The position numbers and the translations under genes were made by a program. A stretch of 64,000 nt of DNA from Neoscytalidium dimidiatum (lineage: Eukaryota; Ascomycota; Dothideomycetes; Botryosphaeriales; Botryosphaeriaceae): assembly GCA_037367355.1 (NCBI GenBank), contig CM074700.1, positions 1,488,001-1,552,000 of the forward strand. Direction: 5' to 3'. Below are positions 35,753 to 46,581 of this stretch, piece by piece (the first letter of the stretch is position 1; every line of letters begins with the position of its first letter). A model generated the notes under the pieces. That model made no database searches and was not told the origin of the DNA. It was given only the letters and a program-made list of their open reading frames with translations.

Positions 35753-37179
35753 TCGGACATTGCCGACAAACAGCTCTCTCTCCTGCTCGGTTAGCCGGGA
35801 TTTTTCAGGTATACAGTGACGGAAGCTTCTTTTTGACACCCTTTTACCATTCCCAGACGGTGGCGGACATCGGTACAGGTTGAGACAGTGGAAGTAATGT
35901 ACAGGCGAATGACGGGACGGAGAGGTGTACTATGGCGTCCTTCCTTCTTTTCTGGATCTCTTTTCATTCGTTGCATGGAAGTGGAAGACATGATGAAAGG
36001 TGCACAGTGCAGATGGATGAAGGAAATGGTTGCTGGTTGCACGGAAAGGGGAGAGGAACATGGAAATTTGCATCTCGTGGACGGAAAAGAAGACCGAAAA
36101 AAGATATCCCAGATGAGTTCTTTCTCTAGCTTCGATACGAGTGGATTGAGGCGGTTTTGTGTAAATTACTTCCAATCAAGGCTGTTGCAGGCTGCAATGA
36201 TTGTATCGCGTGATGTGATTCCCTGTGTGGCAGGTCTGCTGCTCGTGCTTGGGGGCTTAGAAGGTGATTCTCACAGATCGACGTTGGGTGGCGCAGGTAT
36301 GCTATAAATACTTTGACGGCTGCGTAGAGACTTGGCATGCTAAGCTCACGGCCTGTTTGTTTCTTTTTCTTTTTCCTTTTCTTTTCCCCTAGTAAGTCAA
36401 GTTCTGTAATTCAATAGTAAGGAGAAAATACTCTGCATGCATGAAGTGGTGTCGTAGGTAGATTTGAGCTGACGGCACGGGGCGGAAAACAGCAGCGGGA
36501 AGTACCGAGCCTGCTGGAGGACAACCCCTCTTCAAACTACAACCAAATCCTACGCTGCCAACGCACAGCTATTTAACTCTTGGCCTTCCCATCTCAGTAT
36601 TCTGTCTCCTTACACTGCCATAGTCCAAGCTTTGCCGAGACGATGACGTGGCTACCTCGCACGCCCGCCGACCAGCGACGCGTCTATACGAACTTGTAAG
36701 GGTACATCGGCAACTTTCTGCCAATAGCCATCTCGAATTAACGGTAATCGTTGAGCTTTGTTTCTTACAGGCTTTCTGTAGGCTTTCGACCTGAAGAAGT
36801 CAAAGATGAAGTTGCAAGTGGTTCTAGGAATGTTCAGCGAATCATACCCTGTGGGCGAGGAATCCATGTCACCACGAGCGACTCGAAATGACTATGAAAC
36901 ATAAAGCTCTGTATGTAGAGCAGCCATAGCGGCCTTTCTCCCGGCCCATCAGCAAGGCCGCAACACACTTGATGTGGAAATCTGGGCCGAGTACCCATCC
37001 TGATCCCACAAGCCACGATGGGGGCCAAATTCTTACCGCGAATTAAAAAAACAAAAAAAAAAAAAAAAAACACTACAGCCAGCAACCTGTGAAGCAGTTT
37101 CTATACCCTCTCTCCAGATGCCCCTATGCTAGTCTCGTCTCGACAGGAGCAAGACACCAGGAAAAAAAAAAGAAAAACA
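35753..37179. other. long intergenic stretch, no gene seen
   Basis: About 1.4 kb. It holds an 18-20 base poly-A tract near 37.05 kb and CT-rich sequence near 36.36 kb. A plus-strand frame of 139 codons at 35888-36307 and minus-strand frames at 36.8 kb show no domain or signal peptide, so none is called. An AAAAA-rich leader runs directly into the HET gene start. Confidence 0.5.
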
Positions 37180-39972
37180 ATGTCCTCAGACAGCAAGCCC
37201 TTCAGCTTCACCGCCAGATACGAGCCGCTCCCGACCCCGACCTCCATCCGCCTGCTCAAGATCATCGGCCGCAACAGCCACTCCCCGCTCAACCCGCTGA
37301 GCAGGAAGTCGAAAGTCCCCGGGCCGCCGCCGTCCATCTGCGGCAACCCGGTCATCCAATGCACGCTCGAGACGTGCGAGCTGGCCGACGCGCCGCCCTA
37401 CGCGGCGCTCTCGTACACGTGGGGCTCGCCCGGGCCGGACTGGTACTGCCGCGGCGACGACCTGACGCGCGGCGACCACGGGTCCGCGAACCGCTGGCCC
37501 ATCGCCATCGACGGCGCGCTCTTCTTCGTGCGCAGGAACCTGTTCGACGCGCTGCGGCAGTTCCACCCGGACCGGGCCTTCGACGACGTGGACCGCCCCG
37601 ACCCGGACGATTGGGACAAGACGCGGCTGATCAACGCGGCGGGCGACGGGAGGCTGTGGGAGGTCCGGTCGTTGCTGGAGAAGGGCGCGAACGTGGGCGC
37701 GACGGACAGCTTCGGCGAGACGGCGCTCCACTACGCGGCTGAGAATGGGCACTACGATATCGTGAAGGAGTTGGTGGATGCGGGCGCCGATATGGGGCTC
37801 TACGACAAGGCGGGGAGGACGCCGCTGCAGTGCGCGCTGCAGCGTGGGAGGGGTGAGTATAGGAAGGTGAAGAAGTTTTTGTGGGACGAGGAGTTCAGGA
37901 ATCGAGTGCTGCAGCTGCACCACGAGGAAGAGGAGGAATGGCAGCGGCTCTCCGAGTCGGACTCGGAGGATGGTTCGTCGGACGAAGACTATTCGGAGTC
38001 GGATTCTGCCAGTGGTTCCGGAGAGGAGGAGGAACCTGGTCCCGGGGAAAGAATATTCTGGATAGATGCTATCTGCATCAACCAGGATGACTTGGAAGAA
38101 CGCGCTGCCCAGGTCAAGATCATGTCGCAGATCTACGATGGGGCAGATGAGGTGCTCGTATGGCTCGGCGAAGGCCTCGACAGGGCATGGAGGCTGCAGA
38201 GGGCCATCTCTCGTGTCAACAAAGAAGACGAAGACCTCGATGAACTGGCTCGGAAGTGGCGAAACTCTCTCACGTACTTGCTCAGGGAAGGAATGGGAGA
38301 GGGGGAGAATGATCTGCCAGAAGACTGCATCCTGGCTCCAGGCGAGGTTGAGGAACTATCACATTGGCTAACAAGAGCTTGGTTCACACGAACATGGGTA
38401 GTTCAGGAACTCAGCCTCGCGCGTCGGGTCCGCATGTTTGCAGGAGAGTTCGAGTTCTGCTGGCCCGACGTACTCAAGTTCCTCAGCCTCATGGCTCGCG
38501 TCGGGTACTTCGATGACTGCAACTTCTGGCGCATCGACAACGGCAAGCGTAACGAGGACGGCATCGGCGGCGACTGCTGCGAGGCCTGGAAGCTCGCCGA
38601 AATCCGGCTCCGAACATGCGACAACGCCTCCGAGTGGGCGCTCCTCGAATCCGTCTTCAGCCGGGACACCCAATTCTCGCACATCAACCGCATCAAGCGC
38701 GGCGGACGGCTCGGCCTGCCGCTCATCCTGTCCCTCTGCTGGACCTTCCTGTCCAAAGACCCGCGCGACAAGATCTTCGCCCTGCTGAGCATCACCCGGC
38801 CCCTGCCCGAGCCAGACCGCATCACAATCGACTACTCCACCCCAGTCGAGCGCCTCTACACGCAGGTCGGCCACCTCTTCCTCCGCGGCTCCGGCGACGA
38901 CGCGCTCCACGTCGACAGCGCCGGCGTCCCCGAAGCCCTGGAGCCGCTCGAGGGCCTCTCCTTCGTCCAGGACCCGTACATCGGGCCCAGATGCCGCATG
39001 CCGGGCCTGCCCACCTGGGCCCCGGACTACAGCACCCCGCACGTCACCGCGCGGCTCTGGCGCCGCGCCTTCTGCGCCGCGACCGCCATCCCGCCCTCGT
39101 TCGGCCCGCACCCGGACAACGGCGCGATCCTGCGTGCTGACGCGTGCCTCTGGGACGAGGTCGTCGCTGTGGAGGACCTGGCGCGCAGGGACGACACGTT
39201 CTCCGTCGACGTCCCGCCGTGGCTGGAGGTGCTGCTGCAGCTGCCCGAGGGCCGGTATCCGACCGACGAGTGCGGGATGCAGGTGCTGTGCCGGACGCTC
39301 ATGGCGGATCTGCTGTGGGATGGAGGGGATCTCGAGGCGCAGGAGAGCGTGAAGGCGTCGTTTCGGGACTTCCTGGCGTGGGAGCTCGCGAATGAGGTGG
39401 AAGACGAGGATCTGGGGCCCGTTTGCCATGCTCACGACGACGTTTGGAACCTCGTCACTGCGGCGCGTGAGACGGCGGACGTTGACCACGGGGTGAAAGA
39501 TGGTGAAGATGGTGCACGGGCGGCCACGTCAACTTTCATGCCGTCGGTTGAAGAGATCAATGACCGTGGGAAGCTGCTGAAGGACATAGTGGAGAGGAAC
39601 GGATGGTGCGCCTATCATGGCCCGGACTGCATTACGTATGATGATGGAAGCACTTTCAGGTCCGCATTCGTGCGGGTGTGTCGGAAGAGGACGCTTTTCA
39701 GGACGAAAGGCGGTTATTTGGGATTAGGGCCGATGGCAATGAAGGCTGGGGACAGGGTTGCATTAGTGGCGGGAAGTAGAGTACCGGTAGTCTTCAGGGG
39801 GGTGAGGAAGAGAGGAAGGAGGAAGTGCGAGGATGATGAAGTAAGATTTAAGTTTGTAGGAGAGGCTTATGTGCATGGGATCATGTATGGGGAAGCGTTG
39901 GCAAAGATGGAGGGAGACGAAAGAGCGGACATTAGGAAAGCTGAGGAGTTCAAGATGATTGAGTTGGTATAG
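37180..39972 (+). CDS. HET-domain protein with ankyrin/acidic insert inside the HET domain
   Basis: A single exon codes 930 aa. An upstream in-frame ATG at 37126 would add 18 basic residues; 37180 is preferred for its ACAATG context. The HET domain is bipartite. Its first part (residues 75-130) holds YAALSYTWGSP and FVRRNLFDALRQF. Ankyrin repeats fill 147-225 (GETALHYAAENGHYDIVKEL), then comes an acidic Ser/Asp/Glu linker (250-287). The second half resumes with RIFWIDAICINQDDLEERA and VLVWLGEG at 290-330. A C-terminal part ends with DRVALVAGSRVPVVFRG and a YVHGIMYGEA tail, as in many HET proteins. HET domains trigger cell death in vegetative incompatibility and are suspected TIR-like immune effectors. 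The ankyrin insert may sense a partner; that is inference. Single-exon, GC-rich and unlike its neighbours in intron content. Confidence 0.93.
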   Translation: MSSDSKPFSFTARYEPLPTPTSIRLLKIIGRNSHSPLNPLSRKSKVPGPPPSICGNPVIQCTLETCELADAPPYAALSYTWGSPGPDWYCRGDDLTRGDHGSANRWPIAIDGALFFVRRNLFDALRQFHPDRAFDDVDRPDPDDWDKTRLINAAGDGRLWEVRSLLEKGANVGATDSFGETALHYAAENGHYDIVKELVDAGADMGLYDKAGRTPLQCALQRGRGEYRKVKKFLWDEEFRNRVLQLHHEEEEEWQRLSESDSEDGSSDEDYSESDSASGSGEEEEPGPGERIFWIDAICINQDDLEERAAQVKIMSQIYDGADEVLVWLGEGLDRAWRLQRAISRVNKEDEDLDELARKWRNSLTYLLREGMGEGENDLPEDCILAPGEVEELSHWLTRAWFTRTWVVQELSLARRVRMFAGEFEFCWPDVLKFLSLMARVGYFDDCNFWRIDNGKRNEDGIGGDCCEAWKLAEIRLRTCDNASEWALLESVFSRDTQFSHINRIKRGGRLGLPLILSLCWTFLSKDPRDKIFALLSITRPLPEPDRITIDYSTPVERLYTQVGHLFLRGSGDDALHVDSAGVPEALEPLEGLSFVQDPYIGPRCRMPGLPTWAPDYSTPHVTARLWRRAFCAATAIPPSFGPHPDNGAILRADACLWDEVVAVEDLARRDDTFSVDVPPWLEVLLQLPEGRYPTDECGMQVLCRTLMADLLWDGGDLEAQESVKASFRDFLAWELANEVEDEDLGPVCHAHDDVWNLVTAARETADVDHGVKDGEDGARAATSTFMPSVEEINDRGKLLKDIVERNGWCAYHGPDCITYDDGSTFRSAFVRVCRKRTLFRTKGGYLGLGPMAMKAGDRVALVAGSRVPVVFRGVRKRGRRKCEDDEVRFKFVGEAYVHGIMYGEALAKMEGDERADIRKAEEFKMIELV

Positions 39973-40642
39973 AAGAGAGGGCATCAGGTTTTAGCCTGGC
40001 ATGTTAGTGGTGGAGAAGTATGGCACCCTAATAGATTACTTTTAGCTGCAGGGTTAATGAGCTGAATCCTAAGACCAGCTTTGCGGTCTAGGAAAACAAT
40101 GAGATCCATCGGAGAGTAGACATTATAAAGAAGCACAACTCTCCATAGCTTAGTGATTATGTTGAAGAAATGCGAATGGTACAGTAGTGTTTCATTAGTG
40201 TGTTGCCAAATGACGCTTCACATAAAAAGCAAAAGTGAATACCGTCACCTATATGACTTAACATCTTCTTTTGCGCCTTTTGAGAACTGGCAATCCGGTG
40301 TTTCGGAATATTGCGTTGAACGGAACGGCCTTCCGGTAAGTCATCAACTGCGTACCCGGCCCGATTGCCGTATCCGACACCATCCTGGATCGATATGGAC
40401 GATGAAGCACGTTGCGTGTCGGCGCTGTACGAATGGCGGCCAAATGGTGTGATCGTTTGAGAGGCCACTGCGTCGTAGTAGGGGCGGTCCAAGCGATTTT
40501 TACACAATCTATCTGCAACTTGAAACGGACCTACAAGCTTCCGCCGAGATGTATTTATGGTGTTTGCCGCGCCGCTTCTGTAGCTTGGTATGCCACAAGC
40601 CATTCGTTTCTTAGACTCAGGCAGTACAGTCACTCTTTCACA
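39973..40642. other. intergenic, no gene seen
   Basis: About 0.67 kb between the HET gene and the eqolisin-like gene, moderately AT-rich at the start. No gene is visible. Confidence 0.5.
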
Positions 40643-41638
40643 ATGCGTTCCGCTCTATCTCTCGCCGCTGTCTCCCTCGCGCTGGGCGCCAAGGCCGCCG
40701 ACGATGCGCAATGGCCTGATTACACCAAGTTCGGAAATATGTTTTATTCTGGTCCGACGAGCAACGGCGCCTATATCACGAAGGCCACCTACTCCATGAT
40801 TCCCCCCGCCACCCCCTGTGGATATCACAGTGGCACCAAGGAGCAAGAGGAACTCTCCCTTTGGATCGGCGTGCAGGCTGATCCCACTGGCAAGGATGTC
40901 ATGCAGATGAATCTCGTCCAGCCTCTGCTCAACTGGGCTCCCAATCAGCAGCTTACGTAAAGCTCCTCATGTGTCGTGCAAATGTTAGAGCACATTAGCT
41001 AACCTACCCTAGTGGTTGCGATACCGACGCAAAGCACTGGTGCATTGCCGCCAGCACTTACACCCCTGACGGCCAGCAGGGCCAGACCTACAAGGAGATC
41101 CCAAGTGGCTCTCAGCTTGACTTCACGAGTCCGTATCCGGCAACCCACTATTAGTGAAAATCACATGGACTGACCTTTTTATAGTTTTCGTGGACTCGGA
41201 TAACAAGGTCAACCAGACTGTCTGGATCGGCGGTGAATTGATCTCAACCCAGGCCGACAGTGAGTCACACCTGCCTCCAAAAGAGCTCTTGCATATCTAA
41301 CACTGCTACAGGTGCTGGTCTGAAGCCTTCCGTCTTCTACTCTGGCAACGAATGCTCCTTGTACTCTTGTGGTACCCTTGAGGGCTACAGTAAGTGCTTG
41401 AAAGAAGAAGAAGAAGAGATGCGTAAACTTTAATTGACATTACCCAGGCTGGGCAAACATCACTCTCCACCTCAGCGAGGCCGATGAGAACTTCGGAAAC
41501 ACCTTCTCCCTCACCAACGCCACCTCCACTGGTGCAAAGACCTCTGACGGTGGCAAGACCTGGACTGTCGAGGAGATCAAGATTGCCAAGGACTACCTCT
41601 ACGTCGACGGGTCTCAGAACGACTGCACTTCTACTTGA
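40643..41638 (+). CDS. secreted eqolisin (G1)-like beta-sandwich protein
   Basis: Exons 40643-40956, 41013-41128, 41185-41259, 41312-41389 and 41448-41638 give 257 aa in frame, with introns of 52-58 bp. A signal peptide (MRSALSLAAVSLALGAKA) precedes an all-beta protein whose blocks resemble the concanavalin-like fold of fungal glutamic peptidases: GAYITKATYSMIPP, then LSLWIGVQADPTGKD with the Trp-containing segment and a following MNLVQPLLNWAPNQQ. A second Trp block, NQTVWIGGELIST, and a late SWANITLHLSEAD complete it. Glutamic peptidases need a Gln and a Glu for catalysis; a candidate Gln is present in QMNLVQPLL, but I cannot place the Glu with certainty, so proteolytic activity is unproven. 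Six cysteines may form disulphides. It is probably secreted at acidic pH if it is an active eqolisin. Confidence 0.7.
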
Positions 41639-41905
41639 TATTATTCGCTGGAAGATGTGAAAATCTAATACAAATGCACATACGGCATTCTCAGGCTCTC
41701 TATGTAAATACACTAGTCTCGGATCTAAACAAAAGAAATACTCTATCTTGATACTTCTAGTCAACAGATACCATCCCTCCCATAAATCCAGCAGATCTAA
41801 TGCGTCTCTAAAAGTAAGGAAAATGTCAAATGAATGCAGCGGTTCCCAAATTCCACCTCGAGCCATTCCTTCCAAGCCTCGGGAAAAAAGAAAAAAAAAC
41901 ACCCC

Positions 41906-43461
41906 TTAAAGGCCAATCCTCCCCCCATTCCTCGCCACCCTAGCTGCCAAAATCCCCGCAAACACCGCGAACGACGCCGCCGTCAGCACCACCGCCGTAT
42001 TCGTCACGCCGCCCTTCCCAGCCCCTTCCACCTCATCCTCATACGCCCACTCGTGCTCGACCGCCGGCAGATCCAACACCTTCAGCTTCATCCCGCCGGT
42101 GATGAACGAGCTGTAGAAGTCCGTGGCCTTCGCGACCGACCGCATCGGCGCGACGTGGCGAGCCACGAGCTTCAGAAAGCGCGTGTTCCACGCGGCCGCG
42201 TGCATCGCGACCTGGCACCGCTCGACCATGTCCACGAGCCGCGGGACGCGCTGGGCCTCGACGCGGGCGAAGGCCTCGGACAGGGACTCCAGGCTCCAGG
42301 TCGGGCCGGGCGAGGCGGCGAGGGCGGCGGAAGGGTTGGGGCCGGGGCCCACCGGGGTCGAGGTGCCGACGAGCTCGTTGACGAGCGCGGCGCACGACTC
42401 GATGCAGCTGTTGCCGCCCTGACCCACGAGCGGGTTGAACTTGTGGCTGGCGTCGCCGACCAGCACGATGCGGCCGAAGTGCCAGCGCCGCAGCACGAAG
42501 TGCGGCAGCGCGGTGACGGCGCTGCGCTCGAGGTTGCCCATGACGTCGCCCACGCGCACGCGCGGGGCGTCGGCGACGACGAGGTCGGCCGCGCGCGCCA
42601 GCTGCGCCTCCTGGTCGGCGGGCGTGAAGCGCGGGATGGCGTCGATGGCGCACGAGTGCTGGTCGGCGCGCAGCTTCCAGAACCAGAAGGTGAAGACCTC
42701 GTCGTTGCGGCCGCCCATGAAGCCTGCGGAGCAGCCGTCCTTCTGCACGTTGATCACGTCGCCCGGGCGGATGCCTGGTGTGGGTTTGGCGAGACCGAAG
42801 ATGCAGGCGTATTCGCACTTGATGTCTGCGTTGTGTCTGTCAGTGCCCAGGATCTTGAGGGGCTCAGGGAGGACGGGTCAGACGTACTCTGCTTGTCGAC
42901 CTTCGGGATGACGCTGGGATCCTGCTCCTCCGCGTTCCTCCACATCTCCTTGCGTACCGTGCTGTGCACGCCGTCCGCGCCGACGACGACCTGGCCCTCG
43001 AACGCGTCCCCATCCGCCGTGTGCACCACGACCTTGTCCTCGAAGTTCTCGATCCGGCGGACCTTCTTGTTGACGAGGACTCTCTCCTGCTCCTTCACGT
43101 GGTCGTACAGCACATTCAGCAAGCCATAACGCTCCATGAACATGGGCGCGTACCCGTGCCTGGTCTCCATAGTCGGTCCGCAAGGCATATCCGACAGCTT
43201 GGTCCCCTTGACGCCGTCGCGGAGGATGTGGTGCAAGGCGGGCTGGGCGATCTTGCGGACGTCCTGGTACACGCCCAGCTGGTCGAGGACGCGGAGGCCG
43301 TTGGCGTAGAGGCCTATGCTGGCGCCGATGTTGGGCGTGACGCTGCCGTACGCTTCGAGAAGGATGTAGTCGACCTTGAGGTGCTGCAGCATCAGGGCGA
43401 GAGTGAGGCCCGTGATGCCGCCGCCGACGATGATAACTTGGTGGTTGTGTATTGTGGCCAT
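41906..43461 (-). CDS. membrane-anchored FAD-dependent monooxygenase (PaxM-like)
   Basis: Exons 42888-43461 and 41906-42825 (62-bp intron) give 497 aa. The N-terminal dinucleotide fold is clear: VIIVGGGITGLTLALMLQ (residues 9-26) binds FAD. VVVGADGVHSTVRK carries the DG motif, and GDASHKFNPLVGQGGNSCIES is the GD motif. A C-terminal membrane segment (VLTAASFAVFAGILAARVAR) sits at about residues 470-490, as in PaxM-type enzymes of indole-diterpene and meroterpenoid pathways, which oxidise terpenoid double bonds at the ER. The substrate is not deducible. No prenyltransferase, cyclase, PKS or P450 lies nearby, so it is not part of a visible cluster; it may be an orphan or the relic of one. A TATATA box lies 59 bp upstream. 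An M reading 18 bp further upstream begins with TTG and is rejected. Confidence 0.88.
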
Positions 43462-44662
43462 GGTGGTCGTGCTGTCCAAGAGGATGAGGACCTGAAGCTA
43501 GGAAAAGAGTTGCTTGACCTATATATCATCTGTGCAGTGGGATTAGGGGCCGGTTTATTGCGAGATGTCCTTAGGCGCACCCGGATTCTGGATGCGCCAC
43601 GGTCCGAGATATCGTGCTCGAGCAATCTGCCACAGTGGAGCGGGTCGATGAAGATCACATTTTCGCCGGGTAGGATAATTTGGTTCAGAGCCTTGGTCTA
43701 CTTCCGGCTAAGATTTCTCTTTCCGGTGGAACTTTCGCTTTCTCATCCGGTCCTAGATAGTGGCCTCAGGACGGCAGAAGTGGGAGCTCAATTGCCAGTA
43801 GCCGATAGCCGGTAGCCACGAGAATTGATCACTCTGTAGTACTTGCATCAATTCGAGTCATGCTGCTGGGGAGCGTCCGGGACATGATGAGTCCAGGCTG
43901 GTCAAGCTGTTCAGAATTTTCTGACATGCACTGCGTGATACATGCGTCAGTGCTATGTGCTTCACGAAGGCTAAACAGGCTTTCTCATCACGTATGCCGC
44001 CGGTCAAGCTCACCGATCAGGTCCACCCGAGTTATCTCCTGCAGCGGAGGCTACCGACAGAAGTTGAGGAAAGGCTGTGTGAGAATGTGACAGGGGTTGC
44101 TGTATCGCCAAAGGCTACAGCTTGGCAGTACCGACACCATTCGAAGTGTTGCGGAGAGGACTAGCCCTCGCAGGAGAAGAGGATGAATGTTGAGCCAGGC
44201 TCAGGAGCGATGAATGTTGTCAACTTGAGTGCAAAAGGTGGTGGAATAGAGTTTGCGCTAGGAACGCTAATTATTATAACTAGCTTCAACGGGTTAATCA
44301 GCTGAACATTGTGGTCGACGGCAGGTCGCTACTGTCTAGCCAGAAAGTTGAAGGTCAGCCATCGTCCAACGCAACTTCTCATTAGTGTACTCCCCTGCAA
44401 TCAATGGGCGTTCGTTATAGCGTCAACTAGTAATGAAGTCTCGTATAAGAAGGTTCTATACGGCCCCCATCCATTGAATTTGCTACACTAATGACTATCT
44501 AATTATGAAACCAACCGTGGACTCCAGTCACCACGCTTACAATAAGGTCGTTATCTCCGCTGAACGCCCATCCAAGTGCTTTCAAATCCAAGTCCCCGTC
44601 ATCAATCGTCCGGCGTACTAATGGTATCATCCGCTATGAAAATAATTCACCGAAGCTCCTCC
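43462..44662. other. intergenic, no gene seen
   Basis: Promoter of the FAD monooxygenase and 3' flank of the kinesin gene. A 69-codon frame at 43955-44164 has no recognisable motif. The last 0.4 kb is AT-rich without repeats. Confidence 0.45.
43520..43525 (-). promoter_or_regulatory. TATA-like box of the FAD monooxygenase gene
   Basis: TATATA on the minus strand, 59 nt upstream of the start codon at 43461. Confidence 0.4.
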
Positions 44663-46581
44663 TCAGTTCACAACAACATTCGCCAATGGGCTCCTCTCTG
44701 AACCGAAACGGCTGAAGTCGTCGTTGATCTTCCTCCTGAACAGGCCAAGGTCCTTCAGGAAGTCATCCGCATGAGATTGCAATTCCGCCGCCAGTATATC
44801 GTGCTGTTCTTCATCGTCGACAAGCTTCTTACCAGCATTCGGCTCGTTGTCCTTGCTTGGTCGTGTCAAGATATTCTCCTCTTCTTCCTCTAGTCCTCCA
44901 TAGAGGTCCAAGCTTTCCATTGGCGGCAAGACAATGGGGTTCTTCAACTCACCAAGGGCGAGAGTGAGATGGCGGCGCAGTGCCTCCGACTCAGCGCGAA
45001 GGGTTTGGTTCAAAGGTCGAAGCTCCTCCACTTCAGCAGTCAGCGCCTTGATCTTGGCCTCCGAGACTTGTCTAGTCTCTTCCATGAGGCGTTGCATGAC
45101 TTCCACGCGGCGCTGGTAGTCCTCCAGCTCCGCTGCCTCAGCTTGCTGGCGGCGCAGAGTGGATGCATTGACCGACGTCTGTAGCTGGCGTATCTGCTCG
45201 GCCATGGCTGCAATCTGAGCATCACGCTGAGCCGAAGACATAGAGTCCTGGTTAACGGTGGCACGGGTACGGATCCGCTTGGCCTGATCGGCATAACGAA
45301 GGGTGGACAGAGTCTCATCGTAGTCAGCTGGAGCAATGCAGGCGACCATCGCCGTCTTGCTGTTACCACCAAGTGAGTCCTTCAAGAGCCAGGTCAGTAC
45401 ACTGTCACGGTAAGGAACAAGCTCGCGCTTCTTGCCGTGGGCGCTGCGTGGACGGCCGTCGGAGGAGTTGCTGCTACCACCGTTCTGCGCTAGAGCAGCG
45501 ATGACACGACCCAGGGTAGTGAGAGACTTGTTAATCTTGCCACCCTCAACGAGGCGCTGGCCAGTCGCTTCCGTGCTTTTGGCGCGTTCAGATCCTGCAA
45601 GGTCGACTAGTCTCATACGAGCAGAGCGTTCGATGGTCTCGTCAGTGAGCAAAGAATGTTGCATCTGCTTCAAGTTGATGGTGAAGACGGCGTGAGAGCG
45701 GGATGACGTGTCATTCATCTTGGTAGATGCAGTGGTTCGATTCTAAATTGCATCAGAAAAGCGATCAGCAGGAAGGTGTTGAGAACTCACGAGATCGCCA
45801 ATCTTCATCAGACGCTCAACATCTCCGTAGCTCCGCGCCGGGGCGTCGGTCAAACCCTGGACATAGACGCCATCGGTCTGAGACTCGCGAATCTTAAGGT
45901 AAACAGGAGGGTTCGTGCGGTGAGCCAGTAGGTCGCGGACATGCTCGTTGTAGACTTCGAAGTAGGAAACGTGGACGCTGTAAGTGGTGTTGGGGCTGGG
46001 TTCATTGTTGATGCGGTCAAACAGAGCCTCGCAGGTGCGTGGGATCAGGCCAGGCTGCTCGGGAGTGCCCATCATAGTGTAACTCTTGCCAGAGCCGGTC
46101 TGGCCGTATGCGAATATGCAGGTGTGGTAGCCATCGAAGTTGTGGTCGAGGAATTCCTCGCCGAAGGAGCGGTAGACGTCCTCCTGGTGGGCATAGTGAG
46201 GATCGGTCTCGTCGTGAGACCAGAAAGACTTGTCGAAGGTGAAAGACTTCTCCTCATAGACCTTGCGGCTGTTTGCTCGGGCGTTTGCGGGATCGTTGGA
46301 TTCAGCTGGTGGCAGGAGCGTGGTGGTCTGGGTCTTCGGGTCCATGCGAATGAGGCATTCGGCACCGCGCTCGATCTCTGTGGAAAAGTCAGGTGAGGAA
46401 ATGTACGGAGCTGCAGCGCGTACTGACCTCGGCGGACGAAGGCGCGGCAGCGCACAACGACCTTGACGTTGCCGGCGTCGTCGGACATTTGGGACGGCGG
46501 CGGCGGCTGTTCGAAAGCACGCAGCGAGGGAGCGGAGGCGGTTGACTCGAAGTCGCAGGAGAAGTTGCGGTAGGGATCCAT
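44663..46581 (-). CDS. short kinesin-3 motor (UncB/NcKin3-like)
   Basis: Exons 46428-46581, 45791-46377 and 44663-45742 give 606 aa. The motor domain fills about residues 25-395, with the P-loop [10 protein letters not shown], switch I NDTSSRSH and switch [11 protein letters not shown] neck and predicted coiled coil ([20 protein letters not shown] and following) continue to about residue 520, and the tail is acidic. The motor resembles kinesin-3 (Unc104/KIF1) but the protein stops without the FHA and PH domains of full-length members. Such short forms are known in ascomycetes as Neurospora NcKin3 and Aspergillus UncB and are linked to mitochondria or vesicle transport. The start at 46581 is used; an upstream in-frame ATG at 46650 would add 23 residues. 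Its 5' end faces TRM3 across 0.7 kb. Confidence 0.9.

Noticed and set aside
37126..37179. Upstream ATG of the HET protein adding 18 residues
   Set aside because: The added residues are a basic A-rich leader translation; the ATG at 37180 has the better context and matches usual HET protein starts.
38368..39489. A 373-codon minus-strand frame inside the HET gene
   Set aside because: Antisense shadow of a GC-rich exon, no conserved motif.
41834..43129. A 431-codon plus-strand frame
   Set aside because: Antisense shadow of the FAD monooxygenase; the translation is Arg/His/Ala-rich with no motif.
41906..43461. Part of a biosynthetic cluster around the FAD monooxygenase
   Set aside because: No PKS, NRPS, prenyltransferase, cyclase or P450 gene occurs in the window.
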